DNA of 64,000 nucleotides from Armillaria gallica (Eukaryota; Basidiomycota; Agaricomycetes; Agaricales; Physalacriaceae). Each line of letters begins with the position of its first letter. The first letter of the stretch is position 1. The notes beneath the pieces were generated by a model, which was not told where the DNA came from, searched no databases, and saw only the letters and a program-made list of their open reading frames with translations. The stretch covers positions 4,278,001 to 4,342,000 of the forward strand of contig JBANDB010000005.1 of assembly GCA_037576215.1 (NCBI GenBank), given 5' to 3'. The position numbers and the translations under genes were made by a program. Shown in pieces: positions 46,084-58,240 of this stretch.

Positions 46084-48479
46084 TGCCTGTTCTACTGTTG
46101 GGAGAGAGCTCTACTGTAACTGCTAGGGGTCGTGTCGTGACCATTACTTCTCGTTATCAAACAATGGGTGAGTAGGCCTCGCTTGCACCTGCTCGTGCCC
46201 ATCGGATTTATCTTCGCGTATCTCTTTAGACGCAGGTAGTGTGCCGTCGAGCGATCCCGCAGAATCAGAGTACCAGTACCAGATGTCCGAGGAGCCTCAA
46301 AGCGATCCTATGGAGGTCGACGACAGCGATAGCGAAGAGGAGCTGGAAACAGTTCGAGAGATCAGCATTATGGTCCAGGATGATGCCAGTAGGTGATTGT
46401 ATCTCACTCCAGTGAAATGGACTGACTGTTTTCGATTTCAGACTGATTCGGAAACGTGGATGTCAGTCTCGACACCACAATGGGTCTCAGTGGGTCGACC
46501 ATATGTCTTTGGCTGGTATCATCAGTCTGATAGTTCGAGATGCTCCAGACAACGATGCTTTTATGGATAGCGACTTCGAAGATTATAGCACGCCTAGTAC
46601 CCCTTCCAGGAGGGATGTAGACGTCGATGATCGTGAGTTACATGTCTTGACCTTTGTGCAAGGACCTTCGGAACTGACCATGGCTGTCATTGCAGCTTTT
46701 GGATGGAGGGGTCGTGATGGACCCAAGCATGGACCGTCCTCGAACGATACCATTGGTTAGTGGCCTTGCCTTATTGAATCAAGTTTACTCTTTGCTAATG
46801 AAACCGCTCAGATCTGCAAAGCTTGTTCGGGGTATTGCAGGACAATCGCCCACCTCGTACTGTGCAGACAACTCCGCCGAGGCTAGAACCATCACCTGCG
46901 GCACCGGTGGTCCCTTCGGTTCCAGCGAGGGTGTTGACTGATCAAGGTACACCGATGGCGGCCTCCACGGACGTATACGAGCCGCCGCCTGTTGAGCCCG
47001 ACTGGCCACGTACCCCGCCGCCAGATAACCAAGAATTTCTGCACGAAGAGGAACACATGGACGACGAGAGACTCGGGGACCATGAGAGTCCACCTGATGA
47101 CCGCGACCAGACATCGTAAGCTCAGTTCAATGAATCCGCTAAATGTAATCTGATTTAATTTCTAGCTACGTAGAGTACAACCTGTTCGTGAGCCATCAAT
47201 TCATCGACGGACAGGTAGGAGTGCATGTGGAGAGGAACATGATACTGCCGGTCTTGGATCCGTTCAACCCAAGGATATCTTTCAGTGAGTGAGAGCAATG
47301 GTCAAAGTGAATACTGGCGCTGAGACTGTGGATGCAGAGTCACTCTTGCATGCGTGTAAGGATCGCGCCGATCCAACGGGCAGACTGGTAGACCATCTCC
47401 TCACTTTGGACCGACCGTACTATGTCGCCACGAACACGACACCGATGACGCTGACTCGCATCCAAGGTGACCTCAGTGCACAGATGACCCACCGAGAGAT
47501 CGGCAGGCTGGACCACATCTTGGACATGGCTGTAGGAGAGGAACGGACGGGACCGTGTATTTCTTGCGAAGAGAAAGACGTCATCGACGCCGGCGCCTCA
47601 CGGAGGCTTCCTTGCTTCATTGTGTACTTAGTTCCAGGTGTTCGTCTCTCTGTTTCTCGCATCTATACAAGGATTGACTTGTTTGGCAGCTATGGAATGT
47701 GTCGTCACCATCACACACAGCTGCATTACCAGTCACGTCAGAGGATGTCCAGGTGTGTGCTTAGTCCTCAGTTTTCCTCTGCCACAAGTCGCTGATTTTT
47801 GTGGCAGGTAGAGGAGGCGGTGCAACCAAACGACACTGAATCCAGGAGGCCTACAACTGTGGTCAGTATCACTAGAGTTTGTTGGTTTGGTTTCTTTGCT
47901 GACGATGGATGGCCGTAGACTAGGCCGCCAACGACACCAGATGCCCTGACGGAACCTGCGCAATGGGTGGAGTGGGATCTCGCGTATAGCGGCATGATAG
48001 ACTTATTGGCCGAACTGGACCGCCGACCTTGGAACATGGCTTTCAAACGGTTCACAGCGGTTCAGGCCACTATAGCTATCAGCGAAAGTGTTGGAGTCCT
48101 GCGTATCGGTAGAGGGTTCAATCAGTCCCTCAAGCCTGTCCAAGAATGGATGCTAGTACGGCTCAGGTCAAAGGGCATCACGTTGATGGCCATCGAGATC
48201 GGAACGTTCCAGAACTGGGTTTCGTCATTGCATACTGACCTGGAAGCAATTTTTCGGGACCTGACTGAGAGAAAGGCGAGGGGACAGCTTAGTAGCGAAG
48301 AAACCGTACTACATAACACCATCAAGGTGTGGTATACATTCCCATGGCTGGACACCATCGAGGGGAGTTACGAACCAACGACTGAGGACATGTTGGTCCT
48401 TTCCTCGACGTTGTCTTATGAAGGTGCCGGGTTACTCTTACAGGGTCAGAGGCGCCTGCTGCGACAAAGAAATAACTGA
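46084..48479 (+). CDS. Unrecognised acidic multi-exon gene
   Basis: The ATG at 46084 opens MPVLLLGESSTVTARGRVVT. A GTGAGT...TTTAG intron joins in phase to DAGSVPSSDPAESEYQYQ and an acidic stretch (PMEVDDSDSEEELE). Later exons include PPPVEPDWPRTPPPDNQEF, YVEYNLFVSHQFIDGQVGVH, LLHACKDRADPTGRLVDHLL and a final exon with MAFKRFTAVQATIAISESVG, SGITL-type segments and EGAGLLLQGQRRLLRQRNN. Each candidate intron has GT-AG ends and about 50-60 bp. I do not recognise a domain; the exons look undamaged. Expression is plausible but unproved. Confidence 0.5.
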
Positions 48480-49398
48480 TTGTGACACCGTATGTTTGTT
48501 TTTTGTTATCATCTGTTACATACTAGTGTAATACAAAAGTTTGATTTGGACATTCCCTTGTATTTGAAGCGTGGAAGAAACAGTGGCCGAAGACGTTCGA
48601 GGAACGATAGGAGCATCTAAGGGTGACATCTCCTTGGGGGTGGCGTAGTGAGGCGACGCGAGATAAGAGTGGGGCTCCCGAAGGAGCGAAATAGATGTGG
48701 ACGCTATGTGCGGATCGGGATGAGTGGGATCTCATCTTAACTGGTCTAATGCGATGTTTGGACGCGATTTGGGGTTTGCTTTCTCCCGGTATGTTTTCTG
48801 GTTTTGAAATGGGATGGGCGGGTGCTAATGAAAAGATGTTACTGTTTGATCATTTAGGCTATTACAAATATGGATTGCCGATGGATCGTGACCCGATGAA
48901 AGGAATACCGGGACATGTGACCACGCATTCGTACCCTTTGTAAATGAATGGTTTTGGGATACACAAACACGTGGAACAGGGAAGGTGCGCAGAAGGAAAG
49001 ACGCGCGGACTGACTCGTAGAGAGGGAGACGCTGCAGCAGAGGAGACGCCGCAGCGAAGGGACGCTGCAGGTGGGGGCGGAGGTGACAGAGCGTGGAAGA
49101 TCCATCATCCAGCTCGGTTGCCACATTACATTGGTGCCAGTTCACATTTGGTCCTACATCTCGATACCAGCACTTACGGAAGGGAAAGAAGGGATGCAGG
49201 CCAAAGCAATTTGAAACCCAATCGCAGAGTATTGCATCGTCAAATATGGCGTGACTGTCGACAGGACGCGTACGGTTCGTTACCCGGGGGTCAGCAGCAT
49301 CTGAAGAGAAGTGCCGTGGGATTACACGAACAGGGAGGGAGGGAAAGAGCGGGGCATTCCATTCCCAGTGTTTCTGATAAATATGCAACCTCGACGAA
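48480..49398. other. No gene seen
   Basis: Frames on both strands (48.83-49.50 kb) overlap each other without motifs. A GACGC(T/C)GCAG word repeats at 49028-49070. Confidence 0.35.
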
Positions 49399-50778
49399 CT
49401 ACATGTCTACTAAGTGTATCCCACTGCAGTACTCGCCGTTCGGTTCGGAACCCTCCAGTAAAAGACTATGGGGATTGACCTCACTCATCCACTGGTTCCA
49501 ATAAAGATCGATTTTGGCCGCGGCTCGTACTCGAGGGAGATACATGAGGTACTGCCAGGCATATTCACGCAACTGGTCGATATAAGCATCCTGCGGTTCG
49601 ATCCGAACGAGCGCGAGGTCTATGGATATTTGGGTACCACTGGGAAGGAGGTGGGAAATCTCCCGGTCGAGGCGAGGTAGCAATCTCTGGTAGTATGGCT
49701 CCTGCCGCGAGAAGTCCGACTGGACATGGAACTCCAGGTGCATTGATTCTAGCGCTGTGGAGTTCAAGGTCGCGATAGTCACCACGCATGCTTCAAGTCC
49801 GCCCGTGGCATATGTCTCGATCTTGAAGTAGCACAAATGGGTACAGCGGTGAAGATCGAACGGCCTTACCCATTTACTCGGGCTCCCTGGGGTGCATGTA
49901 AGTGACTAACGATTTAATGAGCTATTATGTCGCTTACACGAGGGCCAATCAGTTCGAACTTTAAACTGCAGCAAAGTCGGCACGCTACCGTCAATGCAGC
50001 CTTGAATACCTTGAACGGCGTCATCGGAGACCGCACACGTGTGAATGGATGAGAGCGTGGTGATGGTGGCCCAGAGTGTACTCATCTTTATCCCAAGGCT
50101 GGGCAAGACGACCCATGAACGGAGATCGCGAAATGTTGGCGGGAAAGTGAAATTGGAACGTGTCGCGGCGAGGTTAAATGAACGTTCGCTGCCTTGGAGT
50201 TCGAGCGAGCGCAAAGAGGGGAGCACTGGAAGAATCACGGAAAGCATGTCGATGTGGAGATCTCCCTCAAACTCCACCTCTGTAACCGACGTGCAGATGT
50301 GGGATAACGGCGTCAGCGGTGGCGGGTTGATCGAAGTGAAGCAGAAGTGCCAGCGCAAGACTTGGATGAGCCTGGGTAGGACATGTGCAATGGGCGCTAG
50401 ATCCAAGAGGTCGCCGCTGAGTGCAAAGGTCACACTTTTGGGAAGGGGAAGAAGGTCGGGGTTGACCTCGAGGAACGATGCGACGCGTGTCGGACTACGT
50501 TTGTCGTCGCTGTGAGTCACTCCTACATAAATAGAGGCGAACTGCTTCTGTCAAGCACGATGAAGGAAGAGTGGATGGACGCGATTGAGGACCCTGACGA
50601 AGGACAAGTCAAGCTCACAGGCGACGTCAGTGATCTCGTCTATCAGTTCCTGGGGCAACTACAGGAGCATTGTTGAGCATCATCGAGCAATGAGAGGTCG
50701 CCTTTCAGAACGTACACAACAAATGGAAGCTACCCTCCGCGGAATTGGAGTGGGCATTGTGGTGGTCGGCAGCGCCAT
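49399..50778 (-). pseudogene. F-box/LRR-like gene with one in-frame TGA
   Basis: The ATG at 50778 opens MALPTTTMPTPIPRR. A short intron ending CTCCTGTAG joins the F-box LPQELIDEITDVACELDLSF, then VRVLNRVHPLFLHRA. A TGA follows at 50551-50553. The frame then stays open through QKQFASIYVGVTHSDDKRSP to the leucine-rich part (LPSLRSLELQGSERSFNL) and a last exon (49836-49399) ending GSEPNGEYCSGIHLVDM. The TGA sits where Arg is usual and could come from CGA. Apart from that stop the gene is complete. Confidence 0.65.
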
Positions 50779-51169
50779 GGGCAGAGGTGACGCGACATGA
50801 GGAAGGTCAATGGATGGATGGGGCTCAAAATGAAAAGACTCTAGACTCTGGGCTCAAAAGGTCACGATCCGTCTGGAAGGAGCACGCAAAATAAGGAAAT
50901 ATTGCAGTGGAGAGGTACAGGTACTATCTATTGACTACAAATCGGCTGGGATTGGGGTACCACGGGCAGCTAGGATGGATGACATGATGGAAAGACCATG
51001 TATCCAATGGAGCGTTTGATATTCCATCCGGGAATCTGTATCTGGAGTGACCGCTTCGAGGCGCACGCAAAAGTTATGAAATTCCTGCTGCGAAAAAGGA
51101 TTGTTGGGGGGATCACAGGGAACGTAAGCAAGACTACGTGGGACTAGAAGATGTCATTATGATTACGGC
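50779..51169. other. No gene seen
   Basis: This is plain intergenic sequence between two minus-strand genes. Confidence 0.3.
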
Positions 51170-52802
51170 TCAAAGACTGTGGGACAACGTACCACTTTCA
51201 GGTGCATGGATGCGGATACGTTGTCTAGCGCGTAACTGACTAAGCATCTCATCGTTCAGACCCATGTTTGGCACAGCTGCGAGGGGGGCAGCGACACGAG
51301 GATCATCAGGCGTGAGATGCTCAAGACCGCAGGCTCCATGCAAGAGCTGACTCTCCATCCAGATTTGGAGCGGAGAGGCGCTGCGTCCACGCAGGGATAA
51401 CTTGTGATTATTCCAATGATTGGCCCATTTTTGACAGTCGCCATCAATCTTGCCAAGGAACAAAAAGTGCAAGAGCCAGATGTGTCGATTGAGGAGCGGA
51501 TTCAGCGAGTGCGAGCGTTCCAAAGCATAGAAGAAACCCTTCCACTTGTTCGAAAACGCGACGGTAGTGTCCCGCCACATTCGTTTGACTCTGGTGTTGT
51601 GCACAGATCTGTTGAAGGGATGTTAATGGTACATTTTCAAATAGGCTGTGCAAACGACCTTCCCCATATATACGAATTGCAAATGACGCCTCGATAATTT
51701 TCCATCCACTGGGCTACAAACAGGTTTTCCAATCCACAATCACCCCGACAGCGGCTTGGTGTACCCCAGTGGAGGAGAGAATCAAGAAAGAGACGGAGAA
51801 CACTCATGGGCTGGTTATTGTTATGTGCGCGAATGCCTGTTGCCGCCCGGCTGCAACCATCAACAAAGAGATGAAGAACGATCTTCCAACGGATCAGGTC
51901 TGCGTGCGGGAGAGAGGGTTATTAGACGTGATTCGAGAGCAAACAGACAGGCAATCTCACTGTGGTTGCCATCGTGGTGCCAAACTGAGTTTGCGCCAGG
52001 AACTCGGTAGCTGTTACGTGCCACAGTTCTTTGACGGAAGGGTGGGGGTGGTCCTTGTACCCTGAGACGAGACGCGTCAACTTGTTCCCTCGAAACACGC
52101 AGCCCTTCGCTGACGAGAGCACCGAAAATCATGCCCCGGCCGTAGTCGGGGAAATCTCGGAGAACTTCAGAAGTGACTTCGTCCAGTTCAGCATCCGTCA
52201 ACGGTGTCATGGTCGGACGCGTCGGGCAGTGATGCCAGTGAGCACGACCATCCTCATCGACGTATTCAATCTGGAAGGGTGCATGGCCCGGTCGAACGAG
52301 TCCCCATCGTAGTTGATACCGACGAATGGTTCGGGGATGAAACCCAAGGAGCGTGGCGATCTTTGCAGCACCACCATAAACCTGGGTGAGGTCGCGAAGA
52401 AGGTGATAATCGATAGCGGCTGCCGGGCGTCCCCCAAGTCCCAGTCCATGGTGATGAAACTGTCCAGGAATCAGGGTGGGAGGTCGGGAAGGCGGGTCGG
52501 ATGATACTAATGCCGCCTCGCGGAGGAAATGTTTCATGTTGGAGAGAGATTTATCGACATTGACGGCAGAGTGGTGGTCGAGGAGTCCTCGATGCTATGT
52601 GCCACGCGTCAAGCCAGTACATCAAAGGAGGAGATGAGCTTACAAAGCGAGATGTGTTTTCAAAGTGGGCAACGTCATTGGACTGCAAATGAATGCAGTG
52701 GGGGTCTCCACGTCCAGCTTGAAGGACCTGATTGACTGATTGAGTCAGTCGGCCATAGGTGGAGCGGAGTCGCTCGACGATCACTGAGGGATCGACCGGC
52801 AT
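51170..52802 (-). CDS. Integrase-core (DDE) domain protein of the basidiomycete type
   Basis: The ATG at 52802 opens MPVDPSVIVERLRSTYGRLT. A helix-turn-helix-like part follows (VYGGAAKIATLLGFHPRTIR). The core begins SYRVPGANSVWHHDGNH. A 61-bp intron (51960-51900) joins in phase to LIRWKIVLHLFVDGCSRAAT, then IRAHNNNQPMSVLRLFLDSL and SRCRGDCGLENLFVAQWMEN. A second intron after SYIWGR leads to SVHNTRVKRMWRDTTVAFSN. Two catalytic aspartates are visible (FVDG, RGDCGLEN). In related proteins, as I remember them, the third position reads NTRIERLW with Glu; here it is Lys (NTRVKRMW). The gene is open throughout but may be catalytically dead. Confidence 0.75.
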
Positions 52803-53169
52803 GAGTATGAGAACGGGATGAGGGATAGAGAAAGAAAGGAAGGACTCTTTCTGTCAGCAGTATAACAGGTGCCTCTTGAAATAGGACGTGTCAGTTCGCG
52901 ATGATCTGGACCTCGACGGATGGGGATCTCCGATGTTCCACGTGCGTCTGATAAGTCAGTGGTGAATATGATTAATTATTATGTTTTTTTCACTAGGTTA
53001 CCCCTCCTTAACGACAACAAGGTAGTACCGTCTGTGTTCCTGCGCTGCCAAGGGGTATGCCAAAGGACAGTCAGAAGAGGAGATCCACGCATGTTCCTTT
53101 GTAGATTGTTCTACCATGAGCAAGCAGCGTAGGTCTCCCGATTCTTATCATACCTTTCAACGTTTAGAA

Positions 53170-53630
53170 CAACGATGCGATGGTATTCTTCAAGGCACAC
53201 GACTATCTATCCCTAAGGGATTAGATTTTATGGTGAAAGTTCTCAACACACCCGAGGGAAAATAGAGAATCCGGAAAGTCCGCAAACCAAGCTCGCTGAA
53301 GAGGGTAAGCAACCGTAAACGATGTTCTTAAAATATCGATCCTCAGTCAATGTAGAATTGCAAACGACTTCAGCGGCACTGGTGCTTGCCTGGGTGGCAC
53401 GAAAGTCCAATACATCCACGGTAATTTTAGGAGCTTCGCTCCCTGACCAGGTGTTGGAGATCTTGAAGGTGCTCGAAGTCCTGCCCAGACTTACAGAGGA
53501 TATCATGAGCAAGATCGATGTCAGTCTCGATGATAGCCTGTGCTGGTGGGTATTGAATAGAACACTTTATGGTGATGCCGTGCTAACTTGCGGATTGATA
53601 GCCTGTGTACAGACGTCCGCCAGTGGATAA
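53170..53630 (+). pseudogene. Aldo/keto reductase relic (voltage-channel beta-subunit type)
   Basis: The C-terminal third of an aldo/keto reductase is readable. VFFKAH lies near 53.19 kb; LNTPEGK, TAG at 53263-53265, and RIRKVRK follow. An intron at 53305-53346 joins LQTTSAALVLAWVARKSNTS and VILGASLPDQVLEILKVLEV, ending LPRLTEDIMSKIDVSLD. The family motif with TVILGAS near the cofactor pocket is kept. The TIM-barrel N-terminus with the catalytic Tyr is absent, so this is a fragment. Confidence 0.7.
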
Positions 53631-53639
53631 GTTTGGGAG

Positions 53640-55772
53640 GTAGTGATTTCCCACGTGAAAGCATTGTAGCGTGAAGGACCAGGGTTTCAGAGGTTCTATG
53701 AATCTGACCTTTCAGAGTCGCTTTACACATTTCACTGACGCATGTATGACGGACGCAATAGAAGTCCGGGCCGCACGGCATGGTGACTTGACTGACGTCC
53801 GTGCCCGAAATTTCTCCTGAGAGATATTGGCTTTATTTTTTTGTTCTTCAATGACGGTCGAAAGCCTTCTTCAAGCCCACGTGGCTCTTGTGGAACAACT
53901 TGGCTGGCCTGCGGCTTGGCTGGGATGGCTTGATACTGATAAGCAGAACTAGGCGAGGTTCTTCAGTTGATCCATGCGACATCTAGGGTCAACAAAGATC
54001 AATCAAACGTGGGTCTTTTTGTTTACTTTAGCAGCGCGCACTTCTGTTTGACTCCATTCTTTTTTAGTTTCACCGTTCATCGGTATTCGCCTACAAATTT
54101 ATCAGTTTTTAATGAATGTTCAGTGGTATGTCTAGGCTTGCAGGCGCTCGTAAGCATCATGTTGAACGTCTCCTGATACTTTGGGAATGGCGTCCACTTA
54201 TTGTTTCGTCGCCTTGGTGCATGCAACAAGGGATTCGGGGGAGGGGCGATATATAACATGGCATTTCGACCACTGCGACGTGAATAGAGGCGCCATGAAG
54301 CTCTGGGTGTGCTCCCTTCATGATGCCATCAGCTCCAGGCTCTCACTTTGGTCGTCACACTCTTTGTAAGATTGTCAGACATAGGGTCTTTCTACTCCCA
54401 GCTGACTATTTGCTAGGTCTTCGTACGCAGCTTGCGGTGGTTCCTTAGAGCTAGTCACCGCTGTAGGATTGTTTTAGTTCGAGCTAATTCTCGTTTCTCT
54501 ACTATCAGGATCCATCACTCAGGTAAACTGAAGCAATGGGCAAGGGCTTTATCAAGGATTTCTAGCGCAGGAAAGGTCCCCAACGAGGGCAGGTATGTGC
54601 CTTTGCTCCCTACTCGCTGTCCGCTAAGTCAATCGGCCCTTACTCTAGGATTTTAGTACTTATCATTGTCCACCATCGCGCCATGACAAGAATTGATATC
54701 GGACGTGCCGTCACCTCGTTGATACGAACGTTGAGCGAGCTTGGTGCGCTGGATAACGGGAGTCACCCGGGTTGGAATGACGTGTAACAGTGACCACGAC
54801 GACGAGGAGGACGGTCAGTGGCTACGGTGAGCTCATCCTATTCCCCTCAACCATATCTTATGGTTCTCATTCTTTTTTCTTTCAGGTTTTTTGAAGCTTA
54901 CACGGGCGTCGAGTATCGTGCTAGGTTATGCTCGAGTATGGTGGCCCAAAGGCAGTAAGTAAATGAATCCTTGACTGTTACCATTGACAAATAACTCACG
55001 ACTCACGAGTCTTCCTCTGAATCTTAGGTCCGGTACCAAAGACCTGCCGTTGAGGACACCTGGGACCGCTGTTGGGTATCAGGCTTCACGTCGTCGTCGG
55101 GGTATTTTTAGGCTGCAAAAACGGTCGTACAGCTGAGGTACGTGTCAGCCTCGAACATGGTGATCCAAAGTTAGTAAACGAATCCTTTCATTAATTGACA
55201 GTTCACTAACGAGTTCCTACTCTAGATCTAATACCAGTACTAAGTCCCGCCGTGATGACTAGTGACTACGTCCCACGCTGTCCATCCATACTAACCTCGG
55301 AATGAACTAAATGAGGCGTTGGTGGGGCTATCTGCAACGAAAACAGTTGTACATTCGGGGTGAGTGTTGACCACGGTAGTTCTGTTTGCTTTTACTGACT
55401 TAGCTCATTTAGAGGTGTAGGCTTCGGTGTGTGCTCATGTACTAGGTACGTATTGTCTCCTCCAACCTCGACTTTCATGCTGACCGGTTACTCGAGTTGC
55501 AGAAATGAAATATATGTGCTTCGTCCACTTGTTGAAGGTAAGCTTCCATGCTCACTGCTATTGCGGGAAAGCTAACAATGTCAATAGATATATGTACACT
55601 TTCTTTTATTGAATAGAGGTATCCCCCATACAGAGGACGCACCCAGTAACTCCTTTTCTCCATGGAAAGTAATCTCTGTTTAGCTCCAATGATTTTCAAT
55701 GTGTCCACAATGCGCCCAATGAGGTGAATGAGCCTTTGCGTAAGTGTTACTCATTCTAGATATCATTGACCT
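53640..55772. other. Non-coding; degenerate repeat of intron-like pieces
   Basis: No gene was found. At 54.94-55.04 kb and again near 55.16-55.25 kb the pattern ATGGTG(G/A)(C/T)CCAAAG...AGTAAATGAATCC...TTACC/TTGACA...CTCACGA(G)T recurs. The pieces look like a decayed, locally duplicated, intron-bearing gene. Confidence 0.35.
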
Positions 55773-55920
55773 GGCTAACTTGGCTCCAGGCTGTATATGT
55801 TCCATGTACTGGGGCCACGTGTTTGTCCTCTCGTTCAGTTGAATCTAGCTAACATGGCTCAAGGCTGTGTATGTTCCCTGCACTAGGACCGCATGCTTAC
55901 CTCTCATTCAGTCCAATGGT
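55773..55920. repeat. Two tandem copies of a 74-bp unit
   Basis: GGCTAACTTGGCTCCAGGCT (from 55773) recurs as AGCTAACATGGCTCAAGGCT (from 55847). Similarity runs through TGTTCC...CACGTG/GCATGC...CTCATTCAGT to the end of each unit. Confidence 0.8.
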
Positions 55921-57155
55921 AAGCTTTGGTGTTCGCTACTGGTAATGTGAAGCCAACGTAGTTGACAGATACGGGTGGTAATGATTTGCATGCAGGGCAA
56001 GTACTCGTTCTTTCATGAGTAGAGGTGTTGCCGCGTCTGGCGCATCTCAGTTGTCACTTTGTGCAGAGGATGGACTCGTAAGCTATTTCTTCTGTTAACT
56101 TGTCAACGACAACTGAAAGTGAATTCCGGCAAGATGGTCTCACCGCAATAGTGTGGCTGAAGTCGATTTGAGTTATGGAACCCCATGCTGACGAAACATT
56201 GAGCAAATTCACACTGAAGGTCTCACTCGAGGTAAGTCGTCTCTAGTGATTCTGAAGGGCCGACTGACAATTCACTCGTAGGTGACATCGGTAGAGATGG
56301 ACAAGGGTATATTAAGATCATCAGGAAAAACGGAACGAACCAGAGTGACCTCCTTTTCGACCGCGAAACTCCTGACTCCTTCATGTGGACAGACAGCTGC
56401 ATTGATGCCAAAGCGTGCGGCAGCTTTGTTATTGTCACCTCACCGTCATCGAACACAAGTTGAAGATGCGAATCGATGTGTAGTGCAGGCTCTAGGTCCA
56501 TGGTCAGTAATGTTGAAAGTAGCAGACACTAAGTTACCCTTAAGACTCTGAAGCAGCGCAATAATATCAATAGCTGGCACGGCAGGCTTTCCCGTCTTTG
56601 CGAGGTCGAGGCAGCTTGAAGGGTGTACCACGAAAGGTGTCTGTCACCGCCCACATATCACGAGAGTCTTGTGCACTGTTGATACCATCCTAGACTCCGA
56701 GAAGCCCTTGATAGGTCGTCCTGGTTTCGTTACCAGCATCACCTGGGTTGAAAGCGGTAAGGACTTGAGCTTTCATAACATAAAACTTAAACGCTGATGA
56801 TTCGAGAATCGCCAGACAGCCGAAATGTCAAACGTCATGTATACACCCAGCGAGGAGGAGAGGATCACTTCTGTTGTTAGATGTTGGATGTCACTCGACG
56901 TGGTTAGGGACCCAGCGGGGTTGAGCTTGCTTACGGGGTATGTATAGATGTGTTCCTACTCGTACACGACTTTTTACTGACAGTCAAAACAAGGTGGACA
57001 AAGGTAGTAAGTTCAAGAAATACATGTCAAAGGCTGATAAAGAAAAATGTGGATGGTCCATACGTAGGATCGATATGAATAATTGGCCAATATAGTACAA
57101 GGTAAAGACAACGGATATGATACAGTTTAATGTGATTCAAGACGGCTGGTATGGA
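55921..57155. other. No gene seen
   Basis: Frames at 56.22-56.63 kb on either strand have no motif. Base composition is ordinary. Confidence 0.3.
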
Positions 57156-57267
57156 TCATGATCTGGTGGGTTGGACGTGAATACAGAATCTAGTGACCAC
57201 GGTCAGACCATGACAGGAGCAAGTGTGGCTCATCCTTACCTGCTCATGTGTTGCGGGCGCCCTGGAG

Positions 57268-57828
57268 CTATTTCTTGCACCTGCGGAAGAAGCAACGGAC
57301 ACGACCGCCTGGAGCTTGTCCGCGAGTAGAGGCGACGTGGTTGGTATTGGACGACGCGTCCAATGGATAACCAACGCCAAGGCCTACATTGCCGCGATGT
57401 TTGTGAGGATTGTCTATGGGTTGATCGACCCATCGGACAGTCCGAGAGGAACGCGGAGGCGCGTTTGGATCAACAGCAGTGTATGGGGGAGGGAGGGATT
57501 GCCGGTTGCGCGATAAATCGCGAGGCTCAGCGTAGGTGTGATGACCAGGATGCAAGAATTTACCGCAGTGAACAAGATGCCTCTTGGTCTGAACGGTGAG
57601 CACAGGTGTCTGGAAGGATGGATGAAGGACGTCGCGTTGGCGTTGCAGAGACCCTTCAAGAGTGTTCGATTCACGGACAGAAGGGATTGGTGGAAGTGCT
57701 TTGTCGCACCCAACACTAGGAGAGTCAGAATTGGTTTTCACGTTGAAGTGGGGTAGCGCCGGATGAGGAACAGCGTCGGACCGGACATCGGCGGTGTTAG
57801 CAGGGTAGGTATGAGTGGAGGGCAGCAT
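57268..57828 (-). CDS. Hypothetical proline-rich protein
   Basis: A 186-codon frame opens MLPSTHTYPANTADVRSDAV. It contains ALPPIPSV and a PPPY motif (QSLPPPYTAVDPNAPP, a WW-domain type ligand). It ends in a basic Cys pair (VRCFFRRCKK). No family is recognised. Overlapping frames on the plus strand are also open, so coding status is doubtful. Confidence 0.25.
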   Translation of the reverse strand: MLPSTHTYPANTADVRSDAVPHPALPHFNVKTNSDSPSVGCDKALPPIPSVRESNTLEGSLQRQRDVLHPSFQTPVLTVQTKRHLVHCGKFLHPGHHTYAEPRDLSRNRQSLPPPYTAVDPNAPPRSSRTVRWVDQPIDNPHKHRGNVGLGVGYPLDASSNTNHVASTRGQAPGGRVRCFFRRCKK

Positions 57829-57904
57829 AGTCGACGAATTGAGATTGAGGTGGTCTAGGCAGACGCTGTGAAGGGGAGTTTGAGGGCCGCCCCCGATGCC
57901 CGAT

Positions 57905-58150
57905 GCTTCTCTTTAGAGGCATGCCCGACGGCTGAAACGGCGGGGACTGTCCGGCACACCATTCCATTTCTCATGCCGATACTGTTCTGATAGATGCCTA
58001 CTCGACGGCTGAAACGGCTCGGCACACCTTTCCATGGTTTCATGCCGAATCGCTTCATGCCGAATCGTTTCATGCCGAATCGTTTCATGCCGATGCTTGC
58101 CTGATTGATGCCGATGCTTGCCTGACTGATGCCGACCCGATATATGCCAA
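57905..58150. repeat. Nested tandem repeats built on CATGCCGA
   Basis: A larger unit (GACGGCTGAAACGGC...GGCACACC...TTCCAT...CATGCCGA) occurs twice, near 57928 and 58011. Three 15-bp units CATGCCGAATCG(C/T)TT (58041-58085) follow, then 21-bp units ATGCCGATGCTTGCCTGA(T/C)TG (58087-58128). On the minus strand the 15-bp units read as RHETI repeats, probably by chance. Confidence 0.85.
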
Positions 58151-58240
58151 TGCTTCTGTGATAGAAGTCTGGTACTTCTGTGAAGGGTATGGATCATCTA
58201 TTCTTGGCGATGCTTTGCCAAATCAAATACTTCCTGGACT

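Noticed and set aside
48825..49504. Genes on both strands at 48.8-49.5 kb
   Set aside because: Overlapping frames on opposite strands have no motif, no consistent splice sites and no neighbour support.
57855..58197. RHETI-repeat protein on the minus strand
   Set aside because: The amino-acid repeat is simply the 15-bp DNA repeat read in one frame. The other frames are equally open, and there is no start context or domain.
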